From an uncultured Clostridia bacterium (GTDB taxonomy: Bacteria; Bacillota; Peptococcia; Peptococcales; Peptococcaceae), in NCBI GenBank assembly GCA_944391625.1, contig CALXUG010000012.1, forward strand, positions 1 through 64,000: a DNA stretch of 64,000 bases, given 5' to 3'. A program made the position numbers and the translations under genes. Positions 1 to 9,858 of this stretch are shown in pieces. How positions within the stretch are numbered: the first letter of the stretch is position 1; each line of letters begins with the position of its first letter. The notes below the pieces were generated by a model. The model was not told the DNA's origin. It did no database searches and worked only from the letters and a program-made list of their open reading frames with translations.

Positions 1-3000
1 AATTATTTCCTAAAGAAGAAAAAGTGGCTGGCCTGGGTTATCATGCTGACATTTTTGTTCACCAGTATTCTGCCGAGCAATATCATGGCAGGGAATAGCG
101 TGGCAGAAGCGGCAGGAGACATCGTTGCCAAGATTGGTGATGTCGGTTATACCTCCATCCAAGAAGCGATTGATGCAGCAAAAGATGACGATACCATTGT
201 ATTGCAAAAAAAAGTACAGGCTACTAAACCAACTCTTAAAGAGGTTACTCTTGAAAACGTTACCATTGAGGATAAAACAATAACAATTGATACAAACGGC
301 TGTGTGTGGGAAAGTAAACATAATGATAAAGACACTGGTGTAGCTTCTATCATTACAGTTAAAAATAGTAATTTAACGTTAGTGGGCAATGGTATAATTT
401 CTGGTGCTCATGTTGGAACAGGGTATACGAGTGGCAATAAAGGTTACCGAACCATTACAGCTTACAATACAAATTTGGTGATAGGCGACGAGGATAGTAA
501 CGTTGGGCCAACAATACAAAGTCACGGTACTAATTTTGGCATTAAAGAAGAAGAAAAGAAATATGGCGGTGTAATTTTGGTGCAGGGCGGAAGTTTGACT
601 TTGCATGCAGGCACTATTACAAAAGGTTATGTCGAAAGTTTAAAAAATAAAGATAACAAATTTGTTGGCGGTGGTGGCGGTGTTGCTGTGATGGGTGCGC
701 CGTTTATTATGAATGGGGGCAAAATTAATGGCAACAAAACTTCCGCTGCATCTGATAATTCAGCTTATGGCGCGGGTGTTTATCTGGAAAATTCTGAATT
801 TACGATGAACGGCGGCGAGATTTCTGAAAATAAAAATGCTAATAGTACAACGTCTTCTCGAAAAACTGCTGGTATGGGCATTTATGCGACAGGCACATCG
901 ATAGTTACAATTAATGGTGGGGAGATTAAAGATAATACCAAAAATCAAAACAAAAACAATGTTGACGGCGGTGGTATTTATGCCGCAAAAGATGTTCCTG
1001 TTACTGTAAACGGAGGGACAATCAGCGGTAATGTGGCTACTAATTATGGTGGCGGTATCTACGCCAATGGCCCTGTTACCATTAATAATGGTGAAATTTT
1101 CGGCAATAAACTTATCAAGCCTAAAAGTGCTGCTGGCTCTACTTATGGAGATGGTGGCGGTATTTATGTTGCTGCCAATGGTACGCTAACGATTAACGGT
1201 GGAACGATTTTTAAGAACACTTCTGTTAGAGATGGCGGCGGTGTATATGCCCGTCAAGTAGTTATGGCTGGCGGTGAAGTTTCTGGTAACACAGCGGGTC
1301 AAAACGGCGGCGGTATTTATATGGCGCTTAACAGCAACTATTCCGATTCTATCAATGGTGGCAACATTAATAATAATACAGCTGTTGAACAAGGCGGCGG
1401 TATCTATGCAACAGGCAGCAGTGGTAGTCTGAATCTTAAAGATGTAACTATTTCCGGCAACAGCGCAAAGTATGGCGGCGGTGTGGCAGTAAATAGTGGT
1501 TCTAAGACAGGGCCGACAGTGACAGTTGCTGAAACAGCTTTGGTATATGAGAACATTGCCAGCGGAGATACTTCAATTGTTGGCACAGATGCACACATTT
1601 CCGATGAATTCTTGTTTAATCAAGATAGCAAAATTACTAAAGTTGGTCTTGATTTAGATGCAACTAGTTTAATTGCAGGTGCAACCAAACATGCTGTTAC
1701 AGTGAATAAAACAAACTATGTTTTGGTTGATGGTGGGCAATCCTTCTGTGGTAAAAGTGCAAAAGGATATTACAATTATCAGGAAATTAAGTTAGACAAA
1801 GACGATTGTATTTCTGCTGATACCATTATACTAGACCCTGATCAAAAGTCTAAGCATTATGTGTGGGTAGAAGCATCTGACGGTATAGACGCTCATGCAG
1901 AGTCTTTAACATCTAGCAATGGGTTATGCACCACATTAGGGGACGCATACCAAGCGGCAAAAGATAAAAAGGTATCAACTATCACCGTTTGCAGTCCGGT
2001 AACTGTAACAGAAGCTGACGAACAATATCTGAATAGCGATATTACTTTGGTACGTTGTGCAGATAACCATGAAGGTCCATTGTTAGAAATCAATGGCTCT
2101 GTTAATATGACAGAGAGTCATATTAATGGGGATAGTGTCATTTCTGATTCTGCGTTGGTTTCGGTAAGCGGTGGTGCTACTGTTACGTTAAATATTAGTG
2201 GCAGTACTGTAATTGAAAACGGAAACAATGAATTAGGCGGCCATGGCGGCGGTATTGTTATAAACCAGGGTATATTGAATATGACAGGCGGCAGTATAAT
2301 CAATAATGATGTAAATGATTCTGCAGGCATTAAAGGCAATTCCTGGGGTGGCGGCGGCATCTATGTGCAGGATGGCACTGTAAATCTGGATGGCGGCACC
2401 ATCAGCGGCAATAAGTCAAAGAACTACGGCGGCGGTATACTGGCGCAGAACGGTGCAACTGTGAAATTTGGTTTAAATAAGGGTTGCACGACAGTAACAG
2501 GAAATACCAGCGTTAGTCAGGGCGGCGGCATTTGTTATGCAGCAGGTTCATCCGGCGTCATTAACAAAGCTGTATTTACTAAAAACGAATCCTTAATAAC
2601 TAATCCTCAAGTATCTGTATCAGGTGGAGCAATTTCCATTGAAAAAAATGCTGAAGTGAAAATGCAGAATGTTTATATGGTGGACAATAAATATACGAAT
2701 GATAGCTACAGTGTATATGGCGCGTTATATACTTGTCCGACAGGTCAGACAGCGATTTTTGATATCAATGGCGCTTATATTGAAAATGCAGAAGACAGAG
2801 GTTCTGCAATTTGTGCCAGCGAGCCTGACACTTCTAAACAGGGTTTCTTTGTATCCAATATAGCGCCGGGCGGCGGTGAAATTGCTTACGGTACCTATGT
2901 GAACAACCAATTTGTAGAAGCGGAGCCAAGTAAATATCAGTATACCAAAGAAAGTTTTACCCTTCGTGCGCGTGCTTCTGAGAAAACAAAGTGGCTGGCG

Positions 3001-5880
3001 GAAGAAACCGCAGAAGAATCCGGTGTTATTATTACTGGCAACAAGGGTGGTAGCTTAGGTTGTGCAATTGCCAACAATGGTACATTGATTATCGGGACTG
3101 CCACAAAGGCCTTGAAGGTAAGTAAAGTGTGGGCCGATGCCGATAATGTAGATCATTCTAATGACCAGGTGCTTGTGCAGCTGCGCTATAAAGATAAAGA
3201 TGGCGTAAAACACAATGTTGATAAAAAAACCCGTAAGGATGCCCAAGTTATTTTAAGTGCAGAAAATAATTGGAGTTACGTATGGAGTAATTTGGGTGAC
3301 AATTTTGAGTGGGATGCAGTGGAAGCAAATGTAACCGGTTATCAATCAACGGTTACAGAGCCAACACTATCGGATGAATTTGAGGGTATTGACGCTGACA
3401 AGTATTATACAGAAACCATTTCTAATATACCGAGTGCAAATAGCGGCAGTTTAACAGTATCCAAGGAAGTCATTGCGGAAAAAATTCCGAGTGACGAGCA
3501 ATTTACCTTTACAGCGGCATTACCTGCTGTAACAGATTTGCTGGCGTACACAATTACTGACAAGGATGGCAACAAAGGCGATTTGCAAGTAATTGCTGAT
3601 AACGAAAACATTGAGGTAAGTTTGAAAAACGGTGAAGCATTTACTATAGAAGGTGTACCGGTTGGCACAGAATATACAGTGACAGAAGCCGAAACGGACT
3701 ATCAGGTATATGTAAATGGAAACTTAACCGCAGATGGCAAAATAGAAGGTAAAATTTCTAGTGAAGACGCCAATGTGAAATTACAGTACCAGAACATTGA
3801 AGCTGTAGCACTAAAATTGGTAAAAGATTATGTGGGCGGCGAATATGATACCACATTGCCGGATAGTGACAAAGGTGCCAGATTTACTTTAACTGCCGGT
3901 GATGAAGTTGTGGAATTTGCGCGTCAGGGTAATGTTTATGCCACAACCAGCGGAGCGTTGCGGTACGATGTATTGTACACATTTTCTGAACATGCGCCGG
4001 AAGGCTATACACCAATGGCGGATCGTTATCTGAAGCTTGAAAAAGATACAGATAGCAATGATCTTGTTGTAAAAGAATATGATAAGAATAAAGACGAAAT
4101 TGCTGTATATCAAGTAAGAAATGGCGTTGTAAAGCTGGAAACTGTTAAGAATCCAATTAGCAACAACAAAATGAAATTGTTTGGTGAAAAATCCTGGGTA
4201 GGAGGTCAGATAGATTCTGCGATTACAATTACACTGTTTAAAGATGGTGTATCAACTGGAAGAACAACGCAGACTTCGATTGACTACGACTGGAAGTATT
4301 GCTTTGACGATTTGCAGCGGGTAAATCCTGATACTGGGAAACCTTATGTGTATACTGTGGCAGAAACGCCAGTAGATGGTTATACAACCTATTATGGCAA
4401 TGTTACAGATAAAAACGGCGACTTGCAGATTAATATCGTCAACGTAAAAAAAATACTGGATATTGGTCCAATGGGCAATATCGCAGTTACCAAAAAAACA
4501 AATAAAGACGATTATACAACAAAGTATGATTTCAATTTATTTGTAAAAGCGATGAAGGATATCAGCAGTGAGTTAAGCCAAGAACAGCAGCGCACTCAAA
4601 CTTTGCTGGCAACAGCATTGGGCAATGCAAAGACAAAGCTGGAAAGCATGGTATCGCTTGATGAACAGCGGCAGGAATTGTTTGTAGAAAAAACATTTTT
4701 GACCCATACGTCGGCATCTGCTTATCAGTTCTTTGTAACTGAGGCTGGAACCCGGTCTGCAAAATTAGCAGTTACAACAGGCAGCGCAATTACAATTGAA
4801 TCTGTTGACATGGAGCTTGAAAAGGTTGGGCAACCAAATGAAAGCTGGGCTAAATTTGCAGATACTGTGAAAGAAATTGTGACGATTGTTGAACAAATGG
4901 CAGAAGACTTTGCGGATGCGGTTGCAGGAAAGGCGGAGAAAGACTTACCTGCACGTCCGACAACAGAAACGATGCTGAAAACAATTGCAGATAATGTTAC
5001 TGTGACAAGCGGATCGGCAATTGTTTTTGAGGAAGACAATCTGGTAGGTATGTTTGATGCTATGGTAGCGCATAAACAGGCAATCGTAGAGTATACCAAT
5101 GCAGAAGATGCCTGGAAGGCTTTCAAAGAAAGCTTGACAACACCATCGGCAATTGTTTTGATTGTGAATGAAGATTATGAAAATCCGATTACATTGTCGC
5201 CAAACAGCGGTACTTTGAACGAAACAACAGGATTGTTGGAGTTTGATGTAATTACTACAGCGAACCGCGGCGATACAGCAACAGTTGCAGAAAAAGTATA
5301 TTATGATTCTGACAAAGAACAGTATATTATTCCATTTACGTTGGTGAAGGATGGAAAAATTGATTTCCATCTGGAAGCTACAACAGGCAGCATGATTCAG
5401 TACTTTATGGAAGAGGATTCTTCTGTAATGAACGGAGCGAATTATGAGGGTACCGATATTACTACCTATATTTATTATGGAAATAATCTGGCAGATACCT
5501 TGAAAACAGAAAATACTCTGAAGATGGGTGATTGGGCTACTTTGACCAGTAGTTCTGCTTATGAGTTTTATAATAGATATGGCAGCAGTACAGATCCAAC
5601 CGAACCAACCAAACCAACAGAACCAACTACTCCAGATGAAGTAATCGAAGATCCGGATGTACCACTGACAGAGCCGGAGGAACCAGGCGAAGAAATTGGT
5701 ATTGAAGATCCGGATGTGCCATTGATAGACGTACCTGGAGAAGAGGTAGAACTGGAAGAACCGGAGGTTCCATTGGGTGATGCGCCAAGAACAGGCGATA
5801 ACAGCAGCGCAATTCCATTTGTGGTATTAATGCTGGCAGCAGCCTGCGGATTGGCAGTGACCAAAAGAAAGTTTAACTAA
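1..5880 (+). CDS. Giant wall-anchored adhesin with beta-helix and Cna-B-like domains (5' end outside window)
   Basis: The frame is open from the first base; the basic stretch KKKKWLAW followed by a hydrophobic run ending near nt 90 looks like a signal peptide whose start codon lies upstream of the window. Two blocks of Gly-Gly-Gly-Ile/Val-Tyr repeats (about nt 340-1500 and 2100-2900) resemble right-handed parallel beta-helix repeats. Four Cna-B/FctA-like modules follow (about nt 3110, 3440, 3800 and 4170), each beginning with a Lys-Val/Leu-Val strand. A helical, Ser-Ala-rich region spans about 4480-5560. The tail is Pro/Glu-rich with three copies of a (D/E)PDVPL-like unit, and ends in PRTGD, a hydrophobic segment and KRKFN, a variant LPXTG-type sorting signal. 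Likely role is adhesion or surface display after sortase anchoring; ligand unknown. No sortase gene is in the window. Confidence 0.85.
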   Translation, partial: NYFLKKKKWLAWVIMLTFLFTSILPSNIMAGNSVAEAAGDIVAKIGDVGYTSIQEAIDAAKDDDTIVLQKKVQATKPTLKEVTLENVTIEDKTITIDTNGCVWESKHNDKDTGVASIITVKNSNLTLVGNGIISGAHVGTGYTSGNKGYRTITAYNTNLVIGDEDSNVGPTIQSHGTNFGIKEEEKKYGGVILVQGGSLTLHAGTITKGYVESLKNKDNKFVGGGGGVAVMGAPFIMNGGKINGNKTSAASDNSAYGAGVYLENSEFTMNGGEISENKNANSTTSSRKTAGMGIYATGTSIVTINGGEIKDNTKNQNKNNVDGGGIYAAKDVPVTVNGGTISGNVATNYGGGIYANGPVTINNGEIFGNKLIKPKSAAGSTYGDGGGIYVAANGTLTINGGTIFKNTSVRDGGGVYARQVVMAGGEVSGNTAGQNGGGIYMALNSNYSDSINGGNINNNTAVEQGGGIYATGSSGSLNLKDVTISGNSAKYGGGVAVNSGSKTGPTVTVAETALVYENIASGDTSIVGTDAHISDEFLFNQDSKITKVGLDLDATSLIAGATKHAVTVNKTNYVLVDGGQSFCGKSAKGYYNYQEIKLDKDDCISADTIILDPDQKSKHYVWVEASDGIDAHAESLTSSNGLCTTLGDAYQAAKDKKVSTITVCSPVTVTEADEQYLNSDITLVRCADNHEGPLLEINGSVNMTESHINGDSVISDSALVSVSGGATVTLNISGSTVIENGNNELGGHGGGIVINQGILNMTGGSIINNDVNDSAGIKGNSWGGGGIYVQDGTVNLDGGTISGNKSKNYGGGILAQNGATVKFGLNKGCTTVTGNTSVSQGGGICYAAGSSGVINKAVFTKNESLITNPQVSVSGGAISIEKNAEVKMQNVYMVDNKYTNDSYSVYGALYTCPTGQTAIFDINGAYIENAEDRGSAICASEPDTSKQGFFVSNIAPGGGEIAYGTYVNNQFVEAEPSKYQYTKESFTLRARASEKTKWLAEETAEESGVIITGNKGGSLGCAIANNGTLIIGTATKALKVSKVWADADNVDHSNDQVLVQLRYKDKDGVKHNVDKKTRKDAQVILSAENNWSYVWSNLGDNFEWDAVEANVTGYQSTVTEPTLSDEFEGIDADKYYTETISNIPSANSGSLTVSKEVIAEKIPSDEQFTFTAALPAVTDLLAYTITDKDGNKGDLQVIADNENIEVSLKNGEAFTIEGVPVGTEYTVTEAETDYQVYVNGNLTADGKIEGKISSEDANVKLQYQNIEAVALKLVKDYVGGEYDTTLPDSDKGARFTLTAGDEVVEFARQGNVYATTSGALRYDVLYTFSEHAPEGYTPMADRYLKLEKDTDSNDLVVKEYDKNKDEIAVYQVRNGVVKLETVKNPISNNKMKLFGEKSWVGGQIDSAITITLFKDGVSTGRTTQTSIDYDWKYCFDDLQRVNPDTGKPYVYTVAETPVDGYTTYYGNVTDKNGDLQINIVNVKKILDIGPMGNIAVTKKTNKDDYTTKYDFNLFVKAMKDISSELSQEQQRTQTLLATALGNAKTKLESMVSLDEQRQELFVEKTFLTHTSASAYQFFVTEAGTRSAKLAVTTGSAITIESVDMELEKVGQPNESWAKFADTVKEIVTIVEQMAEDFADAVAGKAEKDLPARPTTETMLKTIADNVTVTSGSAIVFEEDNLVGMFDAMVAHKQAIVEYTNAEDAWKAFKESLTTPSAIVLIVNEDYENPITLSPNSGTLNETTGLLEFDVITTANRGDTATVAEKVYYDSDKEQYIIPFTLVKDGKIDFHLEATTGSMIQYFMEEDSSVMNGANYEGTDITTYIYYGNNLADTLKTENTLKMGDWATLTSSSAYEFYNRYGSSTDPTEPTKPTEPTTPDEVIEDPDVPLTEPEEPGEEIGIEDPDVPLIDVPGEEVELEEPEVPLGDAPRTGDNSSAIPFVVLMLAAACGLAVTKRKFN

Positions 5881-5931
5881 GCGGTATTAGCTGCGCAAAG
5901 CGGCAATTCGGCGATAAAGAATAAGTGATGC

Positions 5932-5987
5932 AATCCTCCATAAGCAGACACGGTGCAAACCGGAAACTGCTTATGGGGGATTTTTTT
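5932..5987 (+). terminator. Terminator after the adhesin
   Basis: Arms of about 15 bp (5932-5947 and 5967-5982, with G-U pairs) enclose a 20-nt loop and are followed by a run of seven T. It closes the adhesin transcript before the phosphate operon. Confidence 0.75.
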
Positions 5988-6041
5988 ATTTTGAGCCAAT
6001 ATCATAGATTTTTGCAAAATTGATGTTTTTTCATTGGCTGT

Positions 6042-6081
6042 TTTACATAAACTTTACATGTCTTTGCATATGTATTTAACA
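6042..6081 (+). promoter_or_regulatory. Pho box (PhoB/PhoP-type binding repeats) before pstS
   Basis: TTTACA at 6042 and 6053, TTGCAT at 6064 and TTTAACA at 6075 form four hexamer-like repeats at an exact 11-bp period. This matches the TT(A/T/C)ACA tandem repeats bound by PhoP in Bacillus. A TATGAT hexamer at 6091-6096 could be the -10 box. The response regulator encoded at 10507 is the expected binder, so the operon should be induced by phosphate starvation. Confidence 0.8.
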
Positions 6082-6141
6082 TAATAGCGGTATGATTGGT
6101 TCAGCAAGTAGAGATACTAATTAAAAAGGAGATCAAAAACA

Positions 6142-7059
6142 ATGAAAAGCAAATTAAAGAAAATGTTGAGTATGGCAGTATTATCTGCAATGGTAGTAAC
6201 AAGTATGGCAGGCTGCGGCGGCTCCGGCGGAGATGCAGATAACAGTGCAGACGGAGAACAGCAGAACCAGTCCGCAGGCTCTGCAATTTCTGTAATTTCC
6301 CGTGAAGATGGTTCCGGTACTCGCGGTGCATTTATTGAACTGTTTGGTGTAGAAGTAAAAAATGATGCCGGCGAAAAAGAAGATATGACAACTGATGCTG
6401 CCAGCATTACCAATAGCACCGGCGTTATGATGACAACTGTTGCCGGTAACCCAAATGCAATTGGTTATATTTCTCTGGGTTCTTTAAATGAAACTGTAAA
6501 AGCTGTTAATATTGACGGCGTTGCTCCTAGCGTAGAAAGCATTAAAGACGGCAGCTACAAAATCTCCCGTCCATTCAATGTAGTACCAAGCGCACAGGGA
6601 TTGTCCCCAGTTGCACAGGACTTTTTGGATTTCATTATGAGTGCTGACGGTCAGGCTGTTGTAGAAGAAAGCGGCTATATCAGTGAAACAGCCGGCGAAG
6701 CTTATGCAGGCAGCGGCCAGAGCGGTAAAGTGGTAGTAGCAGGTTCCTCTTCTGTAACTCCAGTAATGGAAAAACTGAAAGAAGCTTATGTTGCTTTGAA
6801 TCCGGATGTAACCATTGAAGTACAGCAGAGCGATTCCACCACAGGTGTAACATCTGCTATCGATGGTACCTGCGATTTGGGTATGGCTTCCCGTGAATTA
6901 AAAGACAGTGAAGTGGAAAAAGGCGTAGAAGCAACTGCAATTGCACTGGATGGTATTGCTGTAATCGTGAACAACGAAAGTACTGTAACCGACTTGACAG
7001 CAGACCAGGTAAAAGCAATCTATACTGGTGAAGTAACCGATTGGTCCGAACTGAACTAG
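6142..7059 (+). CDS. pstS: Phosphate-binding lipoprotein PstS, circularly permuted domain order
   Basis: Extracytoplasmic phosphate receptor of the Pst ABC importer. A lipoprotein signal peptide ends in the lipobox SMAGC near residue 27. The phosphate-loop motif REDGSGTRGAF, normally in the middle of PstS, comes first (about residue 54), whereas GSSSVTPVMEKL, normally at the N-terminus, comes near residue 200, and the protein ends with IYTGEVTDWSELN, the segment that normally precedes REDGSGTR. The two halves are therefore swapped relative to E. coli PstS, and the new termini fall at that natural junction. Length (305 aa) is normal, so this is a rearrangement and not a truncation. Strong ribosome site AAGGAG precedes the ATG. 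Confidence 0.9.
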   Translation: MKSKLKKMLSMAVLSAMVVTSMAGCGGSGGDADNSADGEQQNQSAGSAISVISREDGSGTRGAFIELFGVEVKNDAGEKEDMTTDAASITNSTGVMMTTVAGNPNAIGYISLGSLNETVKAVNIDGVAPSVESIKDGSYKISRPFNVVPSAQGLSPVAQDFLDFIMSADGQAVVEESGYISETAGEAYAGSGQSGKVVVAGSSSVTPVMEKLKEAYVALNPDVTIEVQQSDSTTGVTSAIDGTCDLGMASRELKDSEVEKGVEATAIALDGIAVIVNNESTVTDLTADQVKAIYTGEVTDWSELN

Positions 7060-7319
7060 TCTAAGATTGATTGGAAAGTAGTTTTCCTGATACAAAATGG
7101 TTTATGTGTTTCAGCTTGGTATGTGACAAAATGAAATAGGAAGTATATGTAATATGATACATGGAGAGGGGTTCCTGAGCGAGATAGGCAATATGTGCGG
7201 GCGCCCTTTTCCTGTTTTTTGAGAAATACAAAGAAACAAGAAATGATAAAATTTTTAGAGATGAAAGAAATCGGATGATTGTGCTGTAATATTCTTATGG
7301 ATTAAATGAGGGAATGGAT

Positions 7320-8189
7320 ATGGATAAATCCAAATATAAAATGCTTCGTGTCAGAGAACTGATCATGCATATCATTTTTCTGGTTGCAGCCTGCGCATCG
7401 GTGCTGTCAGTAGGCTTGATTTGTGTATTTTTGTTTGCCAACGGGATTCCGGCCATGGGTGAGATTGGTGTCTTTGATTTTCTGATGGGTGTGAAATGGA
7501 AACCGGGCAATGATATTTATGGTATTTTACCGATGATTCTGGGCAGCATTTACGTAACTGCCGGCGCCATTGTAATTGGGGTGCCCATTGGTATTTTAAC
7601 AGCAATTTTTATGGCTCATTTTTGCCCAAAACGGTTGTATAAAGTTTTAAAACCGGCGGTAGATTTGCTGGCAGGGATTCCGTCTATTGTGTATGGCTTC
7701 TTTGGTCTGGTGGTATTGGTGCCCTTTGTGCGTGCCCAGTTTGGCGGCGATGGTACCAGTATCCTGACAGCGTCCATTTTGCTGGGCATCATGATTTTAC
7801 CCAGTGTAATTGGGGTAAGCGAATCTGCCATTCGCGCTGTGCCGGAAAGTTATTATGAAGGTGGTTTGGCCTTAGGCGCCAGCCATGAACGCAGCGTATT
7901 TTTTGCTGTAGTGCCGGCGGCAAAATCAGGGATTTTAGCCGGGGTTATTTTAGGCATTGGCCGTGCCATCGGGGAAACCATGGCAGTTATGATGGTAGCA
8001 GGAAACCAGCCCCGTGTGCCGGGCAGCATTCTGGAGGGTGTCAGAACCATGACCACCAATATTGTGTTGGAAATGGGCTATGCCGCCGACTTGCACAGAG
8101 AGGCGCTGATTGCCACAGCAGTTGTGCTCTTTGTATTTATCCTGCTGATTAATCTGACATTTTCTATTTTGAAACGGAGGGGTATGTAA
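7320..8189 (+). CDS. pstC: Phosphate ABC transporter permease PstC
   Basis: Membrane subunit of the Pst importer with about six transmembrane helices and the inner-membrane loop motif around ESYYEGGLALGASHERS (the EAA loop that contacts PstB). The ATG at 7320 is preferred over the one at 7314 because GAGGG at 7308-7312 lies 7 nt upstream of it, but only 1 nt from 7314. The 260-nt gap after pstS, without an obvious promoter, may let pstS be expressed at a higher level than the rest of the operon. Confidence 0.93.
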   Translation: MDKSKYKMLRVRELIMHIIFLVAACASVLSVGLICVFLFANGIPAMGEIGVFDFLMGVKWKPGNDIYGILPMILGSIYVTAGAIVIGVPIGILTAIFMAHFCPKRLYKVLKPAVDLLAGIPSIVYGFFGLVVLVPFVRAQFGGDGTSILTASILLGIMILPSVIGVSESAIRAVPESYYEGGLALGASHERSVFFAVVPAAKSGILAGVILGIGRAIGETMAVMMVAGNQPRVPGSILEGVRTMTTNIVLEMGYAADLHREALIATAVVLFVFILLINLTFSILKRRGM

Positions 8190-9086
8190 ATGGCAACGGC
8201 AACATCTGGCAAACAGACCCTGCCTGCTATCAATCAGCAGACTTGGCGGCAGCGGATGGGTTCTTACAAACGCACACCTCTTTCCTTTTTACTGTTTTTG
8301 CTGGTCAGCCTGTCCGCCATAGCGACGGTGGCAGTGCTGGTTTTACTGGTTGGATATATTTTAATCAAAGGGATTCCGAATTTGAATCCGTCGTTATTTG
8401 CATGGACCTATAACAGCGAAAATGTTTCTATGATGCCGGCTTTAATCAATACCATTCTGATGGTGGCCTTGTCGCTGCTGATTGCAGCGCCTGTCGGTAT
8501 TTTTTCCGCCATTTATCTGGTGGAATATGCCAAACGGGGCAACAAACTGGTGGAACTGATTCGTTTGACTGCCGAAACATTATCGGGTATTCCGTCTATC
8601 GTGTATGGTTTGTTCGGCGCATTGTTTTTTGTAAAAGCAATGGGTTGGAAATTGTCGCTGCTGTCCGGGGCGTGTACCTTGGCGATTATGATTTTGCCAT
8701 TGATTATGCGTACCACAGAGGAAGCGCTGAAAGCAGTGCCGGACAGTTATCGGGAAGGCAGCTTCGGCTTGGGTGCAGGACGGGTGCGTACCGTATTCCG
8801 CATTATTCTGCCCAGTGCAGTGCCGGGCATTCTGGCGGGCATCATCTTATCCATCGGCCGTATTGTCGGTGAATCGGCGGCTTTGATTTTTTCTGCCGGT
8901 ACTATGGCTGCTGTACCCCATAGCGTGTTTGACTCGGCCCGTACCTTATCGGTACACATGTACTGCTTATATTCGGAAGGCTTGCATACCGAACAGATGG
9001 CAGCTACAGCGGTTATTTTATTGATTATTGTCATTGGAATCAATGCAGTTTCAAATTTAGTTGCGAAAAAGATTACGAAAGGATAA
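8190..9086 (+). CDS. pstA: Phosphate ABC transporter permease PstA
   Basis: Second Pst membrane subunit, about 298 aa, with six predicted helices and the EAA-type loop around DSYREGSFGLGAGRVRT. The start codon follows the pstC stop directly, so the two are translationally coupled. The segment TLSGIPSIVYGLFG matches the LAGIPSIVYGFFG stretch of PstC, as expected for paralogous permeases. Confidence 0.93.
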   Translation: MATATSGKQTLPAINQQTWRQRMGSYKRTPLSFLLFLLVSLSAIATVAVLVLLVGYILIKGIPNLNPSLFAWTYNSENVSMMPALINTILMVALSLLIAAPVGIFSAIYLVEYAKRGNKLVELIRLTAETLSGIPSIVYGLFGALFFVKAMGWKLSLLSGACTLAIMILPLIMRTTEEALKAVPDSYREGSFGLGAGRVRTVFRIILPSAVPGILAGIILSIGRIVGESAALIFSAGTMAAVPHSVFDSARTLSVHMYCLYSEGLHTEQMAATAVILLIIVIGINAVSNLVAKKITKG

Positions 9087-9092
9087 ATACTC

Positions 9093-9857
9093 ATGGAAAC
9101 ATTGCAGAAAGATGCGTTTCAGATCAATCACTTAGATTTATATTACGGAGATTTTCATGCGCTGAAAGATATTAATCTGGCATTGCCCAGCGGTGAAATT
9201 ACAGCCTTTATCGGGCCGTCCGGCTGTGGGAAATCCACACTGCTGAAGTCGCTGAACCGGATGAATGATTTGGTGGAAGGCTGCCGGATTACCGGCGATG
9301 TGCGCCTGTATGGGGAAGATATCTATGGCGATATGGATATTAACCTGCTGCGCAAACGGGTGGGGATGGTGTTTCAGAAGCCCAATCCGTTTCCTATGAG
9401 TGTGTATGATAATGTTGCCTTTGGTCCCCGTACCCACGGCATTCGCAGTAAAGTACAGCTGGACGAAATTGTAGAGCGTTCGCTGCGCAATGCTGCTATT
9501 TGGGATGAATTAAAGGATCGGCTCAAAAAAAGCGCGCTGGGATTATCCGGCGGGCAGCAGCAGCGGTTGTGCATTGCCCGGGCTTTGGCAGTGGAACCGG
9601 AAATTTTATTGATGGATGAACCCACATCGGCGTTGGATCCAATTTCTACTTCCAAGATAGAAGACCTTGCAGTGGAGCTGAAGAAAGATTATACTATTAT
9701 TATGGTCACACATAATATGCAGCAGGCAGCCCGTATCTCAGATAAAACAGCGTTTTTCCTGCTGGGAGAAGTGGTAGAGTTTAATCAGACAGAAACATTG
9801 TTCTCCCTGCCAGAGGATAAACGGACAGAAGATTATATTACCGGGAGGTTTGGTTGA
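9093..9857 (+). CDS. pstB: Phosphate ABC transporter ATPase PstB
   Basis: Cytosolic ATPase that powers phosphate import. Walker [10 protein letters not shown] lies near residue 42, the ABC signature LSGGQQQR near 151 and Walker [14 protein letters not shown] near 170. Length of 254 aa is standard. It starts 6 nt after pstA. Confidence 0.96.
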   Translation: METLQKDAFQINHLDLYYGDFHALKDINLALPSGEITAFIGPSGCGKSTLLKSLNRMNDLVEGCRITGDVRLYGEDIYGDMDINLLRKRVGMVFQKPNPFPMSVYDNVAFGPRTHGIRSKVQLDEIVERSLRNAAIWDELKDRLKKSALGLSGGQQQRLCIARALAVEPEILLMDEPTSALDPISTSKIEDLAVELKKDYTIIMVTHNMQQAARISDKTAFFLLGEVVEFNQTETLFSLPEDKRTEDYITGRFG

Positions 9858-9858
9858 T

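Noticed and set aside
340-2900. DNA-level tandem repeat or CRISPR in the adhesin
   Set aside because: The repeating GGCGGCGGT-type pattern reflects the protein's Gly-rich beta-helix turns and has irregular spacing.
5568-5864. Antisense frames across the adhesin tail and other genes
   Set aside because: Open only because of the biased composition of the coding strand; no ribosome sites or domains.
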